Both the position numbers and the translations under genes were made by a program. The notes beneath the pieces were generated by a model that had not been told where the DNA came from, made no database searches, and saw nothing but the letters and a program-made list of their open reading frames with translations. This document shows, piece after piece, positions 24,155 to 32,614 of a DNA stretch of 40,592 nucleotides (position 1 is its first letter; the number at the start of each line of letters is the position of its first letter). Source of the DNA: an uncultured Acetatifactor sp. (GTDB lineage Bacteria; Bacillota; Clostridia; Lachnospirales; Lachnospiraceae); contig CAJTKW010000036.1 in assembly GCA_910577035.1 (NCBI GenBank), positions 1 through 40,592 of the forward strand. Direction: 5' to 3'.

Positions 24155-26032
24155 TTAACGTTTCAGGTTAGTTAATTCTTCCAGAAGGGTATCCGACACC
24201 GTAATGATACGGCTGTTTGCCTGGAAACCACGCTGTGTGGTAATCATTTCCGTAAATTCCGAAGACAGGTCCACGTTACTCATCTCCAGCTGGCCGGTGG
24301 ACATATAGCCGCCGTTGGCGGTAATATCCTCGCCGATCCCGTCAAACTCACCGGAGTTCAAGGTAGCGGAATACAGGTTATCTCCCTTCTTTTCCAGGCC
24401 GGAAGCGTTTGCAAAGGCTGCCGTGGCAATCTGGCCCAGAAGCCTGGTCATACCATTGTCGTAGCTTGCGTAGATCAGTCCGGACTGGTCGATGGATACG
24501 CCGCTCATGTCACCCAAAGCACGTCCGGAGCCCATCCCCAGGGTCTGCTCGTCATTGCTGCCGTTGGTGGCGCTGATGGTGGAGGTTCCCTTGTTGTTCA
24601 GCATGGTAATCTCGGAAAGGTCTATTACGATATTGGAGAAATTCCCCATGGGATTTGTCTCCTCGTTTGCCGCATCACCGCCTGCTGCCGGAGGCGTAAG
24701 TCCTGCGGAGTTCAGGTTCAGTCTCACGTTAAAGTCCGTGGTGGAACCGTCCACCGATTCCAGCAGACCGGTTTTATGGTTAAAGAGCACCGTATGGCCG
24801 TCAAATACTCTGGAATCGGAAGTAAAGGCGGAACCGTCGTTATTTTCACCCAGCTGATTGAGCGTGCTTGCAGGCGCGTTGGGCGCAGTTGCATTTGCAG
24901 GCTCCACTTTAACGGGCGCCCCCGGGTTCAATCCTCTTTGCTGGAGTAAAAGCTGTTTGATACTCCAACTTACCTTCGGATCCGCAGCCGTACCGTCGCC
25001 AAAGGTCACGCACAGATTCAGGAAATCATCCGTAGACCCCTCATGGCCGTAAGCCGCCGCCAGGGCATCCAGCTCCCGCTGTGCTCTCTCTGCCTCCGTC
25101 TCCTTGGGGTTGGAACCCGCAACTTCGGTTGTACTCGTGATAATATTTCCGTTCGTGTCAAATATCTCACTCAGCTTAATCGTCTCGCCTGCACTGGTAA
25201 GCTCGTCGTTACTGGTCCAGCTGTATCCCTTCTTTAAGCTCACCTTGGTGTTCACCTGCTGGATCGCCTGGGTGGCGCCGCCGAAAATAGCCTTCTTCAC
25301 CTCCGGTGTCAGCTCCACTTCCTCGCCTGTGGAATCCAGAATCTTATCCAGCTCCATGCTGTACTCTTCCTTGACGCCTGACTGCCTGAATTTGAACTTT
25401 GCCGTATAGCTGTAGCCCAGGGAATCAAAGAATTTCAGGTTTACCACCCTGCCGTTCTCGCTGGTCACATCCGTGTCGTTCTTGTCGATGATACCGGACA
25501 GATATGCCTGAGAGGTCGCCTCAGGGGGATAAGTCATGTTTGCCGCACTCATGATGCGCAGTGCAGACACGGTATCCTTCTTGATATTGCCGGTCTCCGG
25601 GTCTACCTGCCAGCCCATGACATTGTACCCTAAGCTGGTCATGGCAAGGTTGCCTGCCCCGTCAACATAAAAGGAGCCGTCCCTGGTAAAGAAATTCTCC
25701 CTGCCGTTGTTTACCACAAAGAAGTTGTTGCCGTTGATCATTACGTCAAAAGGGTTTCCCGTGGACTGGGTAGAGCCCTGTCCTGTAATATTGATATTGA
25801 TGGCACCGCTTTTTACGCCCAGGCCAATCTGTCTGGCGTTGACACCCCCCGCCCCGGTGGTGGCGTTGGGGCCGCTGGCCCTCTGGGTGGTCTGGCTCAT
25901 CAGATCGCTGAATACGATCGTGCTTGCCTTGTATGCGGTGGTGTTTACGTTTGCAATATTGTTACCGATAACGTCCATCTTGGTCTGGTGTGTCTTCAGT
26001 CCTGCCACGCCAGAGTAAAGTGATCTCATCAT
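24155..26032 (-). CDS. flgE: flagellar hook protein FlgE
   Basis: 625 aa. The N-terminal rod/hook signature reads MMRSLYSGVAGLKTHQTKMD then VIGNNIANVNTTAYKAS. The matching C-terminal helix reads FTEMITTQRGFQANSRIITV. Together these form the core coiled coil of the hook. The centre (about 150-520) is a large variable surface domain, longer than the short Bacillus hook protein. Export is by the type III system, so there is no signal peptide. GGAGG lies before the double ATG; either Met is possible. FlgD, the hook cap, and FliK, the ruler, are just upstream. Confidence 0.95.
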   Translation of the reverse strand: MMRSLYSGVAGLKTHQTKMDVIGNNIANVNTTAYKASTIVFSDLMSQTTQRASGPNATTGAGGVNARQIGLGVKSGAININITGQGSTQSTGNPFDVMINGNNFFVVNNGRENFFTRDGSFYVDGAGNLAMTSLGYNVMGWQVDPETGNIKKDTVSALRIMSAANMTYPPEATSQAYLSGIIDKNDTDVTSENGRVVNLKFFDSLGYSYTAKFKFRQSGVKEEYSMELDKILDSTGEEVELTPEVKKAIFGGATQAIQQVNTKVSLKKGYSWTSNDELTSAGETIKLSEIFDTNGNIITSTTEVAGSNPKETEAERAQRELDALAAAYGHEGSTDDFLNLCVTFGDGTAADPKVSWSIKQLLLQQRGLNPGAPVKVEPANATAPNAPASTLNQLGENNDGSAFTSDSRVFDGHTVLFNHKTGLLESVDGSTTDFNVRLNLNSAGLTPPAAGGDAANEETNPMGNFSNIVIDLSEITMLNNKGTSTISATNGSNDEQTLGMGSGRALGDMSGVSIDQSGLIYASYDNGMTRLLGQIATAAFANASGLEKKGDNLYSATLNSGEFDGIGEDITANGGYMSTGQLEMSNVDLSSEFTEMITTQRGFQANSRIITVSDTLLEELTNLKR

Positions 26033-26111
26033 AGTACTTGTTCCTCCTGTTGGAACGGGACACGCTTCCCTTCCGTCGTCCGGGAAGCCATAACCTCCTG
26101 ATCAGGTCCGG

Positions 26112-26516
26112 TTACGCAATTACCGCCCCGTTGATATTTGTGAATATGTTTTCGTCTGTTGCCGTACTGTCCATTGCAGTGACTACCGTCTTATTGGGCA
26201 CGTTCACGATGAATGCCAGCTGGTCTACAATCACCAGGGAATCCCGGATGCCCTTTTCCCCCGCCTTCTCGGCACCTGCCTTCAGCCTTTCCATCTGCAG
26301 ATTGTCAAGCTCGATATTGCGGTCATTCAGGCGGTTCAAGGCATGCTTGGAAAACCTTAAGTCCCCGGTTTCCTCCGTTCCCCTGCTCCTCTGCCTGAGA
26401 ATCTCCTGGAAGGAGAGTCCGGAAGGGTTCTCCCGGTTCTCCTTTCCGGCTGCTTTTTTTCTGTATTGGTCCGTCAGCTGCTCAATGGAGAGATATCCGT
26501 TATTCTGAATGTTCAT
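26112..26516 (-). CDS. conserved flagellar operon protein, TIGR02530 family
   Basis: 134 aa. The C-terminal two thirds match the small conserved family usually found between flgD and flgE in Gram-positive flagellar operons: RFSKHALNRLNDRNIEL, followed by ERLKAGAEKAGEKGIRDSLV and VNVPNKTVVTAMD. It has no membrane segment. Its function is unknown. Its fixed position between hook cap and hook suggests a hook-assembly helper, perhaps a chaperone. AAGGAG lies before the ATG. Confidence 0.88.
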   Translation of the reverse strand: MNIQNNGYLSIEQLTDQYRKKAAGKENRENPSGLSFQEILRQRSRGTEETGDLRFSKHALNRLNDRNIELDNLQMERLKAGAEKAGEKGIRDSLVIVDQLAFIVNVPNKTVVTAMDSTATDENIFTNINGAVIA

Positions 26517-26531
26517 TTTGCAAGCTCCTTC

Positions 26532-27422
26532 TCACAAAGTTTCATCGTCCTTCGGCTTTTCATCCGGCTTTCCATCCGTTCCCTTTTCCAGGGCATCCGC
26601 CTTCTCGACATACTGATTCAGCTTCTCCACGATCTCTGCCGCCACCTGGCCCTTGCCGCTCTCACTGAGGTCCTCATAAAGCTTGGCAAGAGTGCGGATC
26701 TCCTCCAGATCGTCCTTTGTAATTTCCTCCAGGTCAGGAAGCTCAGCCACCCTCGTGGTAATGTCCCCGGCAACATACTTCTCATATGCCTGCCTGACCT
26801 CCTTGGCCTTCTCAATGTATTTGTTGAGAACCTTTACGGTATCCTCGGCCACAAAGCTCTTCTCGTAGTCGTTCATGCCGTTGTAGATCTCTTCCAGCTC
26901 GTCAATCTCCTTCACGTCCGTCATGTCCACACCGGGCACGGCAGGAAGCTTATTCAGCCTGATATTGAAGTCATAGGCCTTGTCATAAGCATTCTTGTAC
27001 TCCTTATCCACCACGGTATCCAGATCGTCCAGAGAATACAGGGACTCTTCAATGGAAAGGTAAGCCTTGCCGTTCTCGTATACCACATAATCAACCTTAC
27101 CGTATTTGTAATCCGTGCTCCCGTGAGAATTTGTGGTCTTAATATAGACATGCTCGCCCACAAGGGAGCTTGCCCTGGCCAGATCCGTGCTGGCCGCCAT
27201 ATTCTGGATCTGCTCCACCTGGGAGAACTGCGCATACTGCGCAATGTACTCCGTGTTGGAGGTGGGCTCCAGGGGATCCTGATACTGCATCTGCGCCACC
27301 AGAAGCTGCAGGAACGCATCCTTATCCATGCCGTTCTTCTCGGCCGTGGTTTTGTTCTTCAATGAATTCTGGGACTGGGTCTCGACGATCTGGCCGTCTT
27401 TGACCGGTGCCATAATTGCCAT
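26532..27422 (-). CDS. flgD: hook cap protein FlgD with a duplicated helical C-terminus
   Basis: 296 aa. Residues 30-90 are the conserved FlgD core (MDKDAFLQLLVAQMQYQDPL, then TEYIAQYAQFSQVEQIQNM), which scaffolds hook polymerisation. After a short beta segment (about 90-135) the family usually has beta domains. Here there are instead two helical repeats (about 157-208 and 226-278). Both have Leu-Pro at the start, an Asp/Glu-rich helix, a Tyr, a Lys, then VAxxxVxxLNxYxEKA. A charged tail (GKPDEKPKDDETL) ends the protein. The core makes the identity secure; the C-terminus is atypical. Confidence 0.93.
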   Translation of the reverse strand: MAIMAPVKDGQIVETQSQNSLKNKTTAEKNGMDKDAFLQLLVAQMQYQDPLEPTSNTEYIAQYAQFSQVEQIQNMAASTDLARASSLVGEHVYIKTTNSHGSTDYKYGKVDYVVYENGKAYLSIEESLYSLDDLDTVVDKEYKNAYDKAYDFNIRLNKLPAVPGVDMTDVKEIDELEEIYNGMNDYEKSFVAEDTVKVLNKYIEKAKEVRQAYEKYVAGDITTRVAELPDLEEITKDDLEEIRTLAKLYEDLSESGKGQVAAEIVEKLNQYVEKADALEKGTDGKPDEKPKDDETL

Positions 27423-27438
27423 ATCTGTTCTCCTTTCC

Positions 27439-28851
27439 CTATGCGGTATAATCCACCGTATTCCCGTTCGCGATCATGATGTCCTTTGCCAGAAGGTCTT
27501 CCTCCGCCATCTCTTCCCCGGGGATGGCATCCTCTAAGCTGATCCTCCGGGTACGCCCTTTGCGGGCCGGTTCCTGCTCCTGTCCGCCGCCTCTCCTGCC
27601 CTGTTCCAGATTCTGCTCGAACTGATGGGTCTGGACGGTAACCTCTATGGCCTCCACCTTGACGCCCTGCTCCTGGAACTGCTCCTGAAGCTGCACCACC
27701 TGGCTTTCTATTGCCGCCTTCACCGCCTCGTTCTGGGTGATGAAGCTGGCTGTCACGGCGCCGCCCCTGGCGGCAATCTGTACCTGCACCGTTCCCAGGC
27801 TGGCAGGATGAAGCTGCATCTCCATGGTGGACATGTCAGCCTTAATGTTCACCTTCATGTAATCCATGATCTGGCGCATAATGTTCTGGGTATCCGCATC
27901 CCAGGCGCTCTCCGTACTGTAGGTCTGCTGTACCTGCATTTCCGGCTGCTGGGCTTTCAAGCTCTGGGGAAACAGGTTCATCCCCTGTTCTCTGCCGTTC
28001 TCATGCTGATTTTCCCTGCGGTTATGGTTCTCGCCCGCATCCCGGCCCTCCCGGGGCTGCTCTGCCGGCTTTTCCTCCATGGGCTTTTGTTCCACAGGCC
28101 TTTCTGCCGCCGGCTTCTCCTCCTCGGGCTTCACCGTCTCCCGGTTCTCCTCCGGTACTCTGTCAACGTTCTCTTCCGGCGTTTTCCACTCCCGTACCAC
28201 TTCCACGGTAATCGGCTCCGGCGCTTCGGCTGTTTCCACAGGCGGCGGCAATTCCTGCTTTACCATGTGGGTGAGCTGTTCCGGGCTCACCTCAAGGGTA
28301 TCGCCGCATTCCCGGAGAATATCCGTCAGCCGGCCCATCAGCTCCTGATAGCTCCCGTAAAGCTCCTCGTTGGTAAGCAATGCCTGGGGGCTTTCCTCTC
28401 CTGCCACGGCAAGGATCAGACTGCCCAGTCCCTCCGTAGTCAGGACATCGGCCTGCTCCAGTCCCAGCTCTGTCAGAATCTCCTGAACCTCTGCAGGCTC
28501 CACTCCCAAGACTTCAGCCACTTCCTCAATCATCTGGACCGCAGCCGCCCCCAAAATCTCCGCGGCCTCCTCCAGCTTTTCCTCAGGGATGTCCGTACGC
28601 TCTTCCACGTCCCGGCTGGGTTCCCGTTTTTCCGTCCGAACCCTGTGCTCATCCCTTGCCTTCAGGGAGTCCCCCGGTGTTTTCTTCACCGTCTGGCTTT
28701 CCTGTGGCTGTTCTGCGCTGTCTGCCTGCTTTCCCGCCTGATTGTTCCATACAGCCTGGAAACCGCCGTCTGCAGATACCCTGGGGCCTGCTCCGGAAGG
28801 CATCAGTCCGTTTAAGCCCAGGCCTGCGCTTTTTACAGGTGTACTTGTCAT
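27439..28851 (-). CDS. fliK: hook-length control protein FliK
   Basis: 470 aa. FliK is the secreted molecular ruler that triggers FlhB switching. The long N-terminal part (about 1-300) is hydrophilic, rich in Glu and Pro, with short repeats such as PVEQKPMEEKPAEQP, as expected for a flexible ruler. The conserved C-terminal domain (about 315-415) contains MEMQLHPASLGTVQVQIAAR and AVKAAIESQVVQLQEQF. AGGAGG lies 7 bases before the ATG. A sigma-D-type promoter lies just upstream, so late-stage expression from an internal start is possible. Confidence 0.93.
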   Translation of the reverse strand: MTSTPVKSAGLGLNGLMPSGAGPRVSADGGFQAVWNNQAGKQADSAEQPQESQTVKKTPGDSLKARDEHRVRTEKREPSRDVEERTDIPEEKLEEAAEILGAAAVQMIEEVAEVLGVEPAEVQEILTELGLEQADVLTTEGLGSLILAVAGEESPQALLTNEELYGSYQELMGRLTDILRECGDTLEVSPEQLTHMVKQELPPPVETAEAPEPITVEVVREWKTPEENVDRVPEENRETVKPEEEKPAAERPVEQKPMEEKPAEQPREGRDAGENHNRRENQHENGREQGMNLFPQSLKAQQPEMQVQQTYSTESAWDADTQNIMRQIMDYMKVNIKADMSTMEMQLHPASLGTVQVQIAARGGAVTASFITQNEAVKAAIESQVVQLQEQFQEQGVKVEAIEVTVQTHQFEQNLEQGRRGGGQEQEPARKGRTRRISLEDAIPGEEMAEEDLLAKDIMIANGNTVDYTA

Positions 28852-28884
28852 TTCTGACCTCCTCTCATATAATTATCAAAGATC

Positions 28885-28923
28885 AAGTCAGGGTAATCCC
28901 TTAATGTACAGATACCCTGACTT
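28885..28923 (-). promoter_or_regulatory. perfect 11-bp inverted repeat in the fliK leader
   Basis: AAGTCAGGGTA and TACCCTGACTT pair perfectly around a 17-base loop. One arm starts at the predicted sigma-D start site, so the RNA would open with this hairpin. After the downstream arm the minus strand continues GATCTTTGATAATTATATG, too poor in U for a strong terminator. It may be an operator, an RNA stability element or an attenuator. Confidence 0.6.
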
Positions 28924-28925
28924 AT

Positions 28926-28952
28926 CTATCGGCTGAAACCATAAAATACTTA
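28926..28952 (-). promoter_or_regulatory. sigma-D (sigma-28) type promoter before fliK
   Basis: On the minus strand TAAG (28949-28952), 15 bases, then GCCGATAG (28926-28933) matches the flagellar sigma consensus TAAA-N15-GCCGATAA/T with one change in each box. The -35 touches the stop codon of the upstream ylxF-like gene. The expected start is near 28918, giving a leader of about 67 bases before fliK. This is the only such match I found next to a gene start. Confidence 0.65.
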
Positions 28953-29822
28953 AGAGTCCGGATCCATAATTTTTGTAAGTCTTGCGGCCGCTTCCGTGTC
29001 CATGGCGGCAAGGATGCTGCCCCGGGTATCCGCACTCATGGCATTCAGAATCTTTGCCACCAGCTCCAGGTTATCCGTCATATCGTTAAAGATCTTTGCC
29101 GCTTCCTTCGGCTTCATGGCGGAATAAGCAGCGGCATACTCCTGCACTTCTTTGCTTTCTTCCGTCTGGAGCACCACCTGCTTGTAAAGGGCCTCCGCCG
29201 TGGCAGGGTTCATCTCCTCATACCACTTCCGGAATTCCTCCGCCCCGGGCCCGTTCTCCGCATAAACCACTTCTTCATAGAAATCCTGCTGGATCCGCTG
29301 GAACTCCACCATTTTCTGTTCGAACGTACGAAGTCTCTCATTCTCCGCCACCAGCTTTTCCAGATCGCTGTCCTTGGCGTTGGATGCCGTGCGCACCTGC
29401 TCCAGCTCCAGCTCCAGCTGCCGGATATAAGCGACGGCATCCTGCAGGCTGGTATAGCCGCCATAGCTGTCGGGATCCGTGGTTTCCGTCTGCCCGGAAT
29501 CCGGGAGAATCATGTTCAGCACCGGCACATCCTTCAATATGGGCGTCAGTACAGAGCTTCCGAAACCGCCTACATCCAGCTTTACAATGACGCAGACTAC
29601 CGCGATCCACAATATCACGATCAACAGCGTGGCACCAAAGGTCACAAGGCCGTTGCCCTCGTCCAGCCCCAGATCCTCCTCCTCCTTCGCGATCTCCTTC
29701 GCCCGGCGTTTGGCTTCCTTCCTCTGATCCTTCTGCTCCTTTTTCAGCTGCTTTTTCTCATCCTGTATTTTCTTTTTCTGTTCGTCTGCAGAAACAACTT
29801 CCTGACTCACTTCTCTTGCCAT
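28950..29822 (-). CDS. MotE/YlxF-family flagellar protein
   Basis: 290 aa from the ATG at 29820-29822, with GGAGG 5 bases upstream; an ATG four codons earlier lacks a site. A highly charged Lys/Glu N-terminus (about 8-50) precedes one membrane helix (about 62-84). A coiled-coil segment (about 125-175) and a C-terminal MgtE-N-like domain (about 205-290) with YAAAYSAMKPKEAAKIFNDM and ILNAMSADTRGSILAAMD follow. This is the MotE architecture, a stator-linked chaperone in other bacteria. The gene holds the ylxF position between fliJ and fliK. Its role in stator or export assembly is inferred. Confidence 0.85.
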   Translation of the reverse strand: MAREVSQEVVSADEQKKKIQDEKKQLKKEQKDQRKEAKRRAKEIAKEEEDLGLDEGNGLVTFGATLLIVILWIAVVCVIVKLDVGGFGSSVLTPILKDVPVLNMILPDSGQTETTDPDSYGGYTSLQDAVAYIRQLELELEQVRTASNAKDSDLEKLVAENERLRTFEQKMVEFQRIQQDFYEEVVYAENGPGAEEFRKWYEEMNPATAEALYKQVVLQTEESKEVQEYAAAYSAMKPKEAAKIFNDMTDNLELVAKILNAMSADTRGSILAAMDTEAAARLTKIMDPDS

Positions 29823-29835
29823 ACTAACCTCCATA

Positions 29836-29852
29836 CCGCGGCTTCGCCGCGG
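29836..29852 (-). promoter_or_regulatory. GC hairpin directly before the ylxF/motE ribosome site
   Basis: CCGCGGC-GAA-GCCGCGG is a perfect 7-bp all-GC stem ending about 5 bases before GGAGG of the next gene. A second, weaker stem (CAGGCCA with TGGCCCCTG) lies between it and the fliJ stop. The strong hairpin could damp ribosome loading or mark an RNA cleavage site. Confidence 0.45.
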
Positions 29853-29889
29853 CTCACAATCCCAGGGGCCAACAAGCTGGCCTGTATCC

Positions 29890-30360
29890 CTATGCCGGCA
29901 CGCCGCTCCTGCCGTCCTTACGTTTCTGTCCGTAAGTATAGCTGGTAAGCTCGTCTATCTCCTTGCCTTCCTGCCGCTTCTCATCCATCAGGAACTGCTG
30001 GAATGCTTTTTCTTTCAGGGTCTCATGGGTCTTGCGCTCCATCATCACCTCGGTCAGGCGTTCCCTGGCCTGCTCCAGGGCCCTCTCTGCCTTCTCCACC
30101 CGCACCTGCTGGTCCGCAATATAATTGTCCATACAGAGAACCGCCATTTTGTTCTCTTCGATCTTCTTCAGGTTCAGACGCCCCTTCAGAAGCGCCGCCC
30201 CCGCTTCCTCATAACCGGCCTTACGGTCATACAGGCCCTTAAGGCGCTCCTCCTCCTCGTCCAATGCTGCCCTGGCCGCGGAAAATTCCTGCTTCGCCTG
30301 GGTCTCCATTTTCAGTTTGATATTTAAAATGCTTTGCATCGAATACCGGAAACGGGCCAT
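29890..30360 (-). CDS. fliJ: flagellar export chaperone FliJ
   Basis: 156 aa, almost wholly helical and coiled-coil (MARFRYSMQSILNIKLKMET, then long Glu/Lys/Ala heptads to about residue 135), as expected for FliJ. It sits as a stalk in the FliI ATPase ring and contacts FlhA. Length, start motif and place right after fliI identify it. GGGAGAAG precedes the ATG. Confidence 0.93.
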   Translation of the reverse strand: MARFRYSMQSILNIKLKMETQAKQEFSAARAALDEEEERLKGLYDRKAGYEEAGAALLKGRLNLKKIEENKMAVLCMDNYIADQQVRVEKAERALEQARERLTEVMMERKTHETLKEKAFQQFLMDEKRQEGKEIDELTSYTYGQKRKDGRSGVPA

Positions 30361-30389
30361 ACTCTTCTCCCTGCACCATACGATAATCG

Positions 30390-31748
30390 CTAGTCAAAAA
30401 GGCTGCCCAGCATTTCCACGCTGGTCTCAAAATCAAATTTTTCATCGGTTTCCTGACAGAGGAAAGCATTCACCGCGTCAATCCTGGCAATGGCATAGTC
30501 AATGTTCGGATTGCTGCCGCTCTTATATGCGCCGATGTTAATCAGATCTTCCGCTTCATTATAAGTAGCCAGTACATTTTTCAACTTTCCGGCCATCTGC
30601 TTATGCTCCCTGGAAGCAATCTGGCTCATGCACCTGGAAATGCTCTGCAGTACGTCTATTGCGGGATAATGGTTCTTATGCCCCAGCTTCCGGTCCAGCA
30701 TGATATGGCCGTCCAGAATGCTTCGCGCGGTATCCGTAATGGGCTCGTTAAAGTCGTCACCGTCTACCAGCACGGTATACAGTCCCGTGATGGAGCCCTT
30801 GTCCGACCGGCCGGCCCGCTCCAGAAGCCTGGGCATTTCCGCATACACGCTGGGAGGATACCCCCTGCTCACCGGCGGCTCGCCGCTGGCCAGGCCGATC
30901 TCTCTCTGGGCCATGGAAAAACGGGTCAGGGAATCCATCATCAACAGGACGTCCCTGCCCTGGTCTCTGAAATATTCCGCAATTGCCGTAGCCGTTTTGG
31001 CCGCTTTATTCCCCTCCAGCGCCGGCTTATCCGAGGTAGCAACCACTACCACCGACCGCCGCATGCCCTCTTCCCCCAGGTCACGCTCTATAAATTCCCG
31101 CACCTCACGCCCCCGCTCTCCGATCAGTGCGATCACGTTAATATCCGCCTTGGTATTCCTGGCAAACATCCCCATCAAGGTAGACTTTCCCACACCGGAA
31201 CCGGCAAAAATGCCGATACGCTGTCCCTTGCCTACCGTAATCAGTCCGTCCACCGCCTTAACCCCCAGGGGCAGGACTTCGTCGATGATCTCGCGGCTCA
31301 TGGGATCCGGAGGAGGGGCCTCCACCGGATACGCCGCCCCGTTTATCACGGTGCCGTCCGCAGACCTGCCCAGGCCGTCCAGCGTCCTGCCCAGAAGCTC
31401 GTCGCTTACCGCCACCCTTAAGGGTTCCCCCGTATTCTCCACAATACAGCCCAGCCCGATGCCGTCGGTGGGGTCATAAGGCATTAAAAGCGTCTTCCTG
31501 TCCTTAAAGCCCACCACCTCCGCCAGAATCGGCGCCTGCTCTCCTTCCCCTGAGGGAAAAATCATGCACAGGTCTCCCAGTCTGGCATCCGGCCCCGCGG
31601 ACTCGATGGTCAGGCCTACCACGTTGACCACCTTGCCCAGCCTCTTAAAAAAGGTCTGCTCCGCTATTTTATTGTATTTTCCGAAATCCACCGCCGGTAC
31701 CGCCACAATATCCTCCGCTATCTCTGAATATCCCTCAGTTCCGTCCAT
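30390..31748 (-). CDS. fliI: flagellar export ATPase FliI
   Basis: 452 aa F1-beta-like ATPase of the export apparatus. The N-terminal beta-barrel (about 32-105) is followed by the catalytic domain with the P-loop FAGSGVGKSTLMG (183-193), ALIGERGREVREFIE, VLLMMDSLTRFSMAQREIGL and SRGYPPSVY. The C-terminal helical domain ends at 452. It unfolds or releases substrates from chaperones under FliH control. The ribosome site before the ATG is poor, so coupling to fliH, which ends 23 bases upstream, may set its translation. Confidence 0.97.
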   Translation of the reverse strand: MDGTEGYSEIAEDIVAVPAVDFGKYNKIAEQTFFKRLGKVVNVVGLTIESAGPDARLGDLCMIFPSGEGEQAPILAEVVGFKDRKTLLMPYDPTDGIGLGCIVENTGEPLRVAVSDELLGRTLDGLGRSADGTVINGAAYPVEAPPPDPMSREIIDEVLPLGVKAVDGLITVGKGQRIGIFAGSGVGKSTLMGMFARNTKADINVIALIGERGREVREFIERDLGEEGMRRSVVVVATSDKPALEGNKAAKTATAIAEYFRDQGRDVLLMMDSLTRFSMAQREIGLASGEPPVSRGYPPSVYAEMPRLLERAGRSDKGSITGLYTVLVDGDDFNEPITDTARSILDGHIMLDRKLGHKNHYPAIDVLQSISRCMSQIASREHKQMAGKLKNVLATYNEAEDLINIGAYKSGSNPNIDYAIARIDAVNAFLCQETDEKFDFETSVEMLGSLFD

Positions 31749-31771
31749 GGGAACAGGCTCACCCTGTACAT

Positions 31772-32614
31772 CTATTCCCGCTGCCAGGACAACAGCAGGA
31801 GCTTCTGCCTCAGTCCCTCCAGCTGCGTATCCAGGCCGCAGTCATAAATACCGCTGTCCGTCTCGATCAGGCACTGATTCTTTGCCAGCGTCAGATCCTC
31901 CACTACCTCCACGTTGCAGTTTGCCGCCACGGCGCCGGTAAGGATCTGCTTTTTCTGCATGCTGATATAAGGGTAATCCTCCTTGGAGACATGTACCATG
32001 AAATCATGCCCGCCTTCCATTTTCCTCAGGGTATCGGAAATCAGATGCCCCAGAATCTCGCGGTATGATCCCAGCTCCACATGAAATATATGCTCGTAAA
32101 TTGCCGAGATTGCATCCACCATCTGCGGCTCCAGTTCTTCTATCTGCTGCTGATAATATTGATCCAGCTCTTCTTCCTTCTGCCGGTACTCCCGGCGGAC
32201 AGCGTCGGCCTCCGCCTGCGCCCTGGCATACCCCTCGGAATACCCCTGCTGTCGTGCCTCCTCCAGAACCCCTTCCCTTTCGGCCAGAGCCTGGGCCATG
32301 GCTTCCTCCTTGATACGGGCAGCCTCCGCCTGCGCCGCCGTCAGAGTCGTCTCTGCGGCTGCCCTGGCATTCTCCATAATCTGGTCGGCCTTCTCCTGCA
32401 CCTTGATGACATTGCTTCCCGGGCCGGCCTCCCCGTCCGTGGCAAATTCCAGCTCCTCTGCAGGCAGGCCGGACACAAAGCCGTCCTCATCCGCCTCCCG
32501 CTGCCAGCGCTCGTATTCCTCCTGGCGGCGCTGTATCAGCTCATCGGCACTGATAACCCGTTTCTCATCGTCCTGGACGGTCATGAATATCTGTTTTACC
32601 AAACCCTTAGACAA
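31772..32614 (-). CDS. fliH: flagellar export regulator FliH
   Basis: About 280 aa. No ATG fits the start. I favour TTG at 32612-32614 (MSKGLVKQIFMT) because GGAGG lies 11 bases upstream; a GTG at 32626 sits on top of that site. The start overlaps fliG by 8 bases. An N-terminal charged region, a long Ala/Glu-rich coiled coil (about 90-160, AEAARIKEEAMAQALAEREG) and a C-terminal V-type-ATPase-subunit-E-like domain (about 165-280) are visible. FliH dimers hold and inhibit FliI and tether it to the C-ring. The rare start may limit its level. Confidence 0.9.
   Translation of the reverse strand: MSKGLVKQIFMTVQDDEKRVISADELIQRRQEEYERWQREADEDGFVSGLPAEELEFATDGEAGPGSNVIKVQEKADQIMENARAAAETTLTAAQAEAARIKEEAMAQALAEREGVLEEARQQGYSEGYARAQAEADAVRREYRQKEEELDQYYQQQIEELEPQMVDAISAIYEHIFHVELGSYREILGHLISDTLRKMEGGHDFMVHVSKEDYPYISMQKKQILTGAVAANCNVEVVEDLTLAKNQCLIETDSGIYDCGLDTQLEGLRQKLLLLSWQRE

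Noticed and set aside
27625..28815. 396-codon plus-strand frame opposite fliK
   Set aside because: Antisense to fliK. The composition mirrors the Glu/Pro-rich ruler and no start signal is present.
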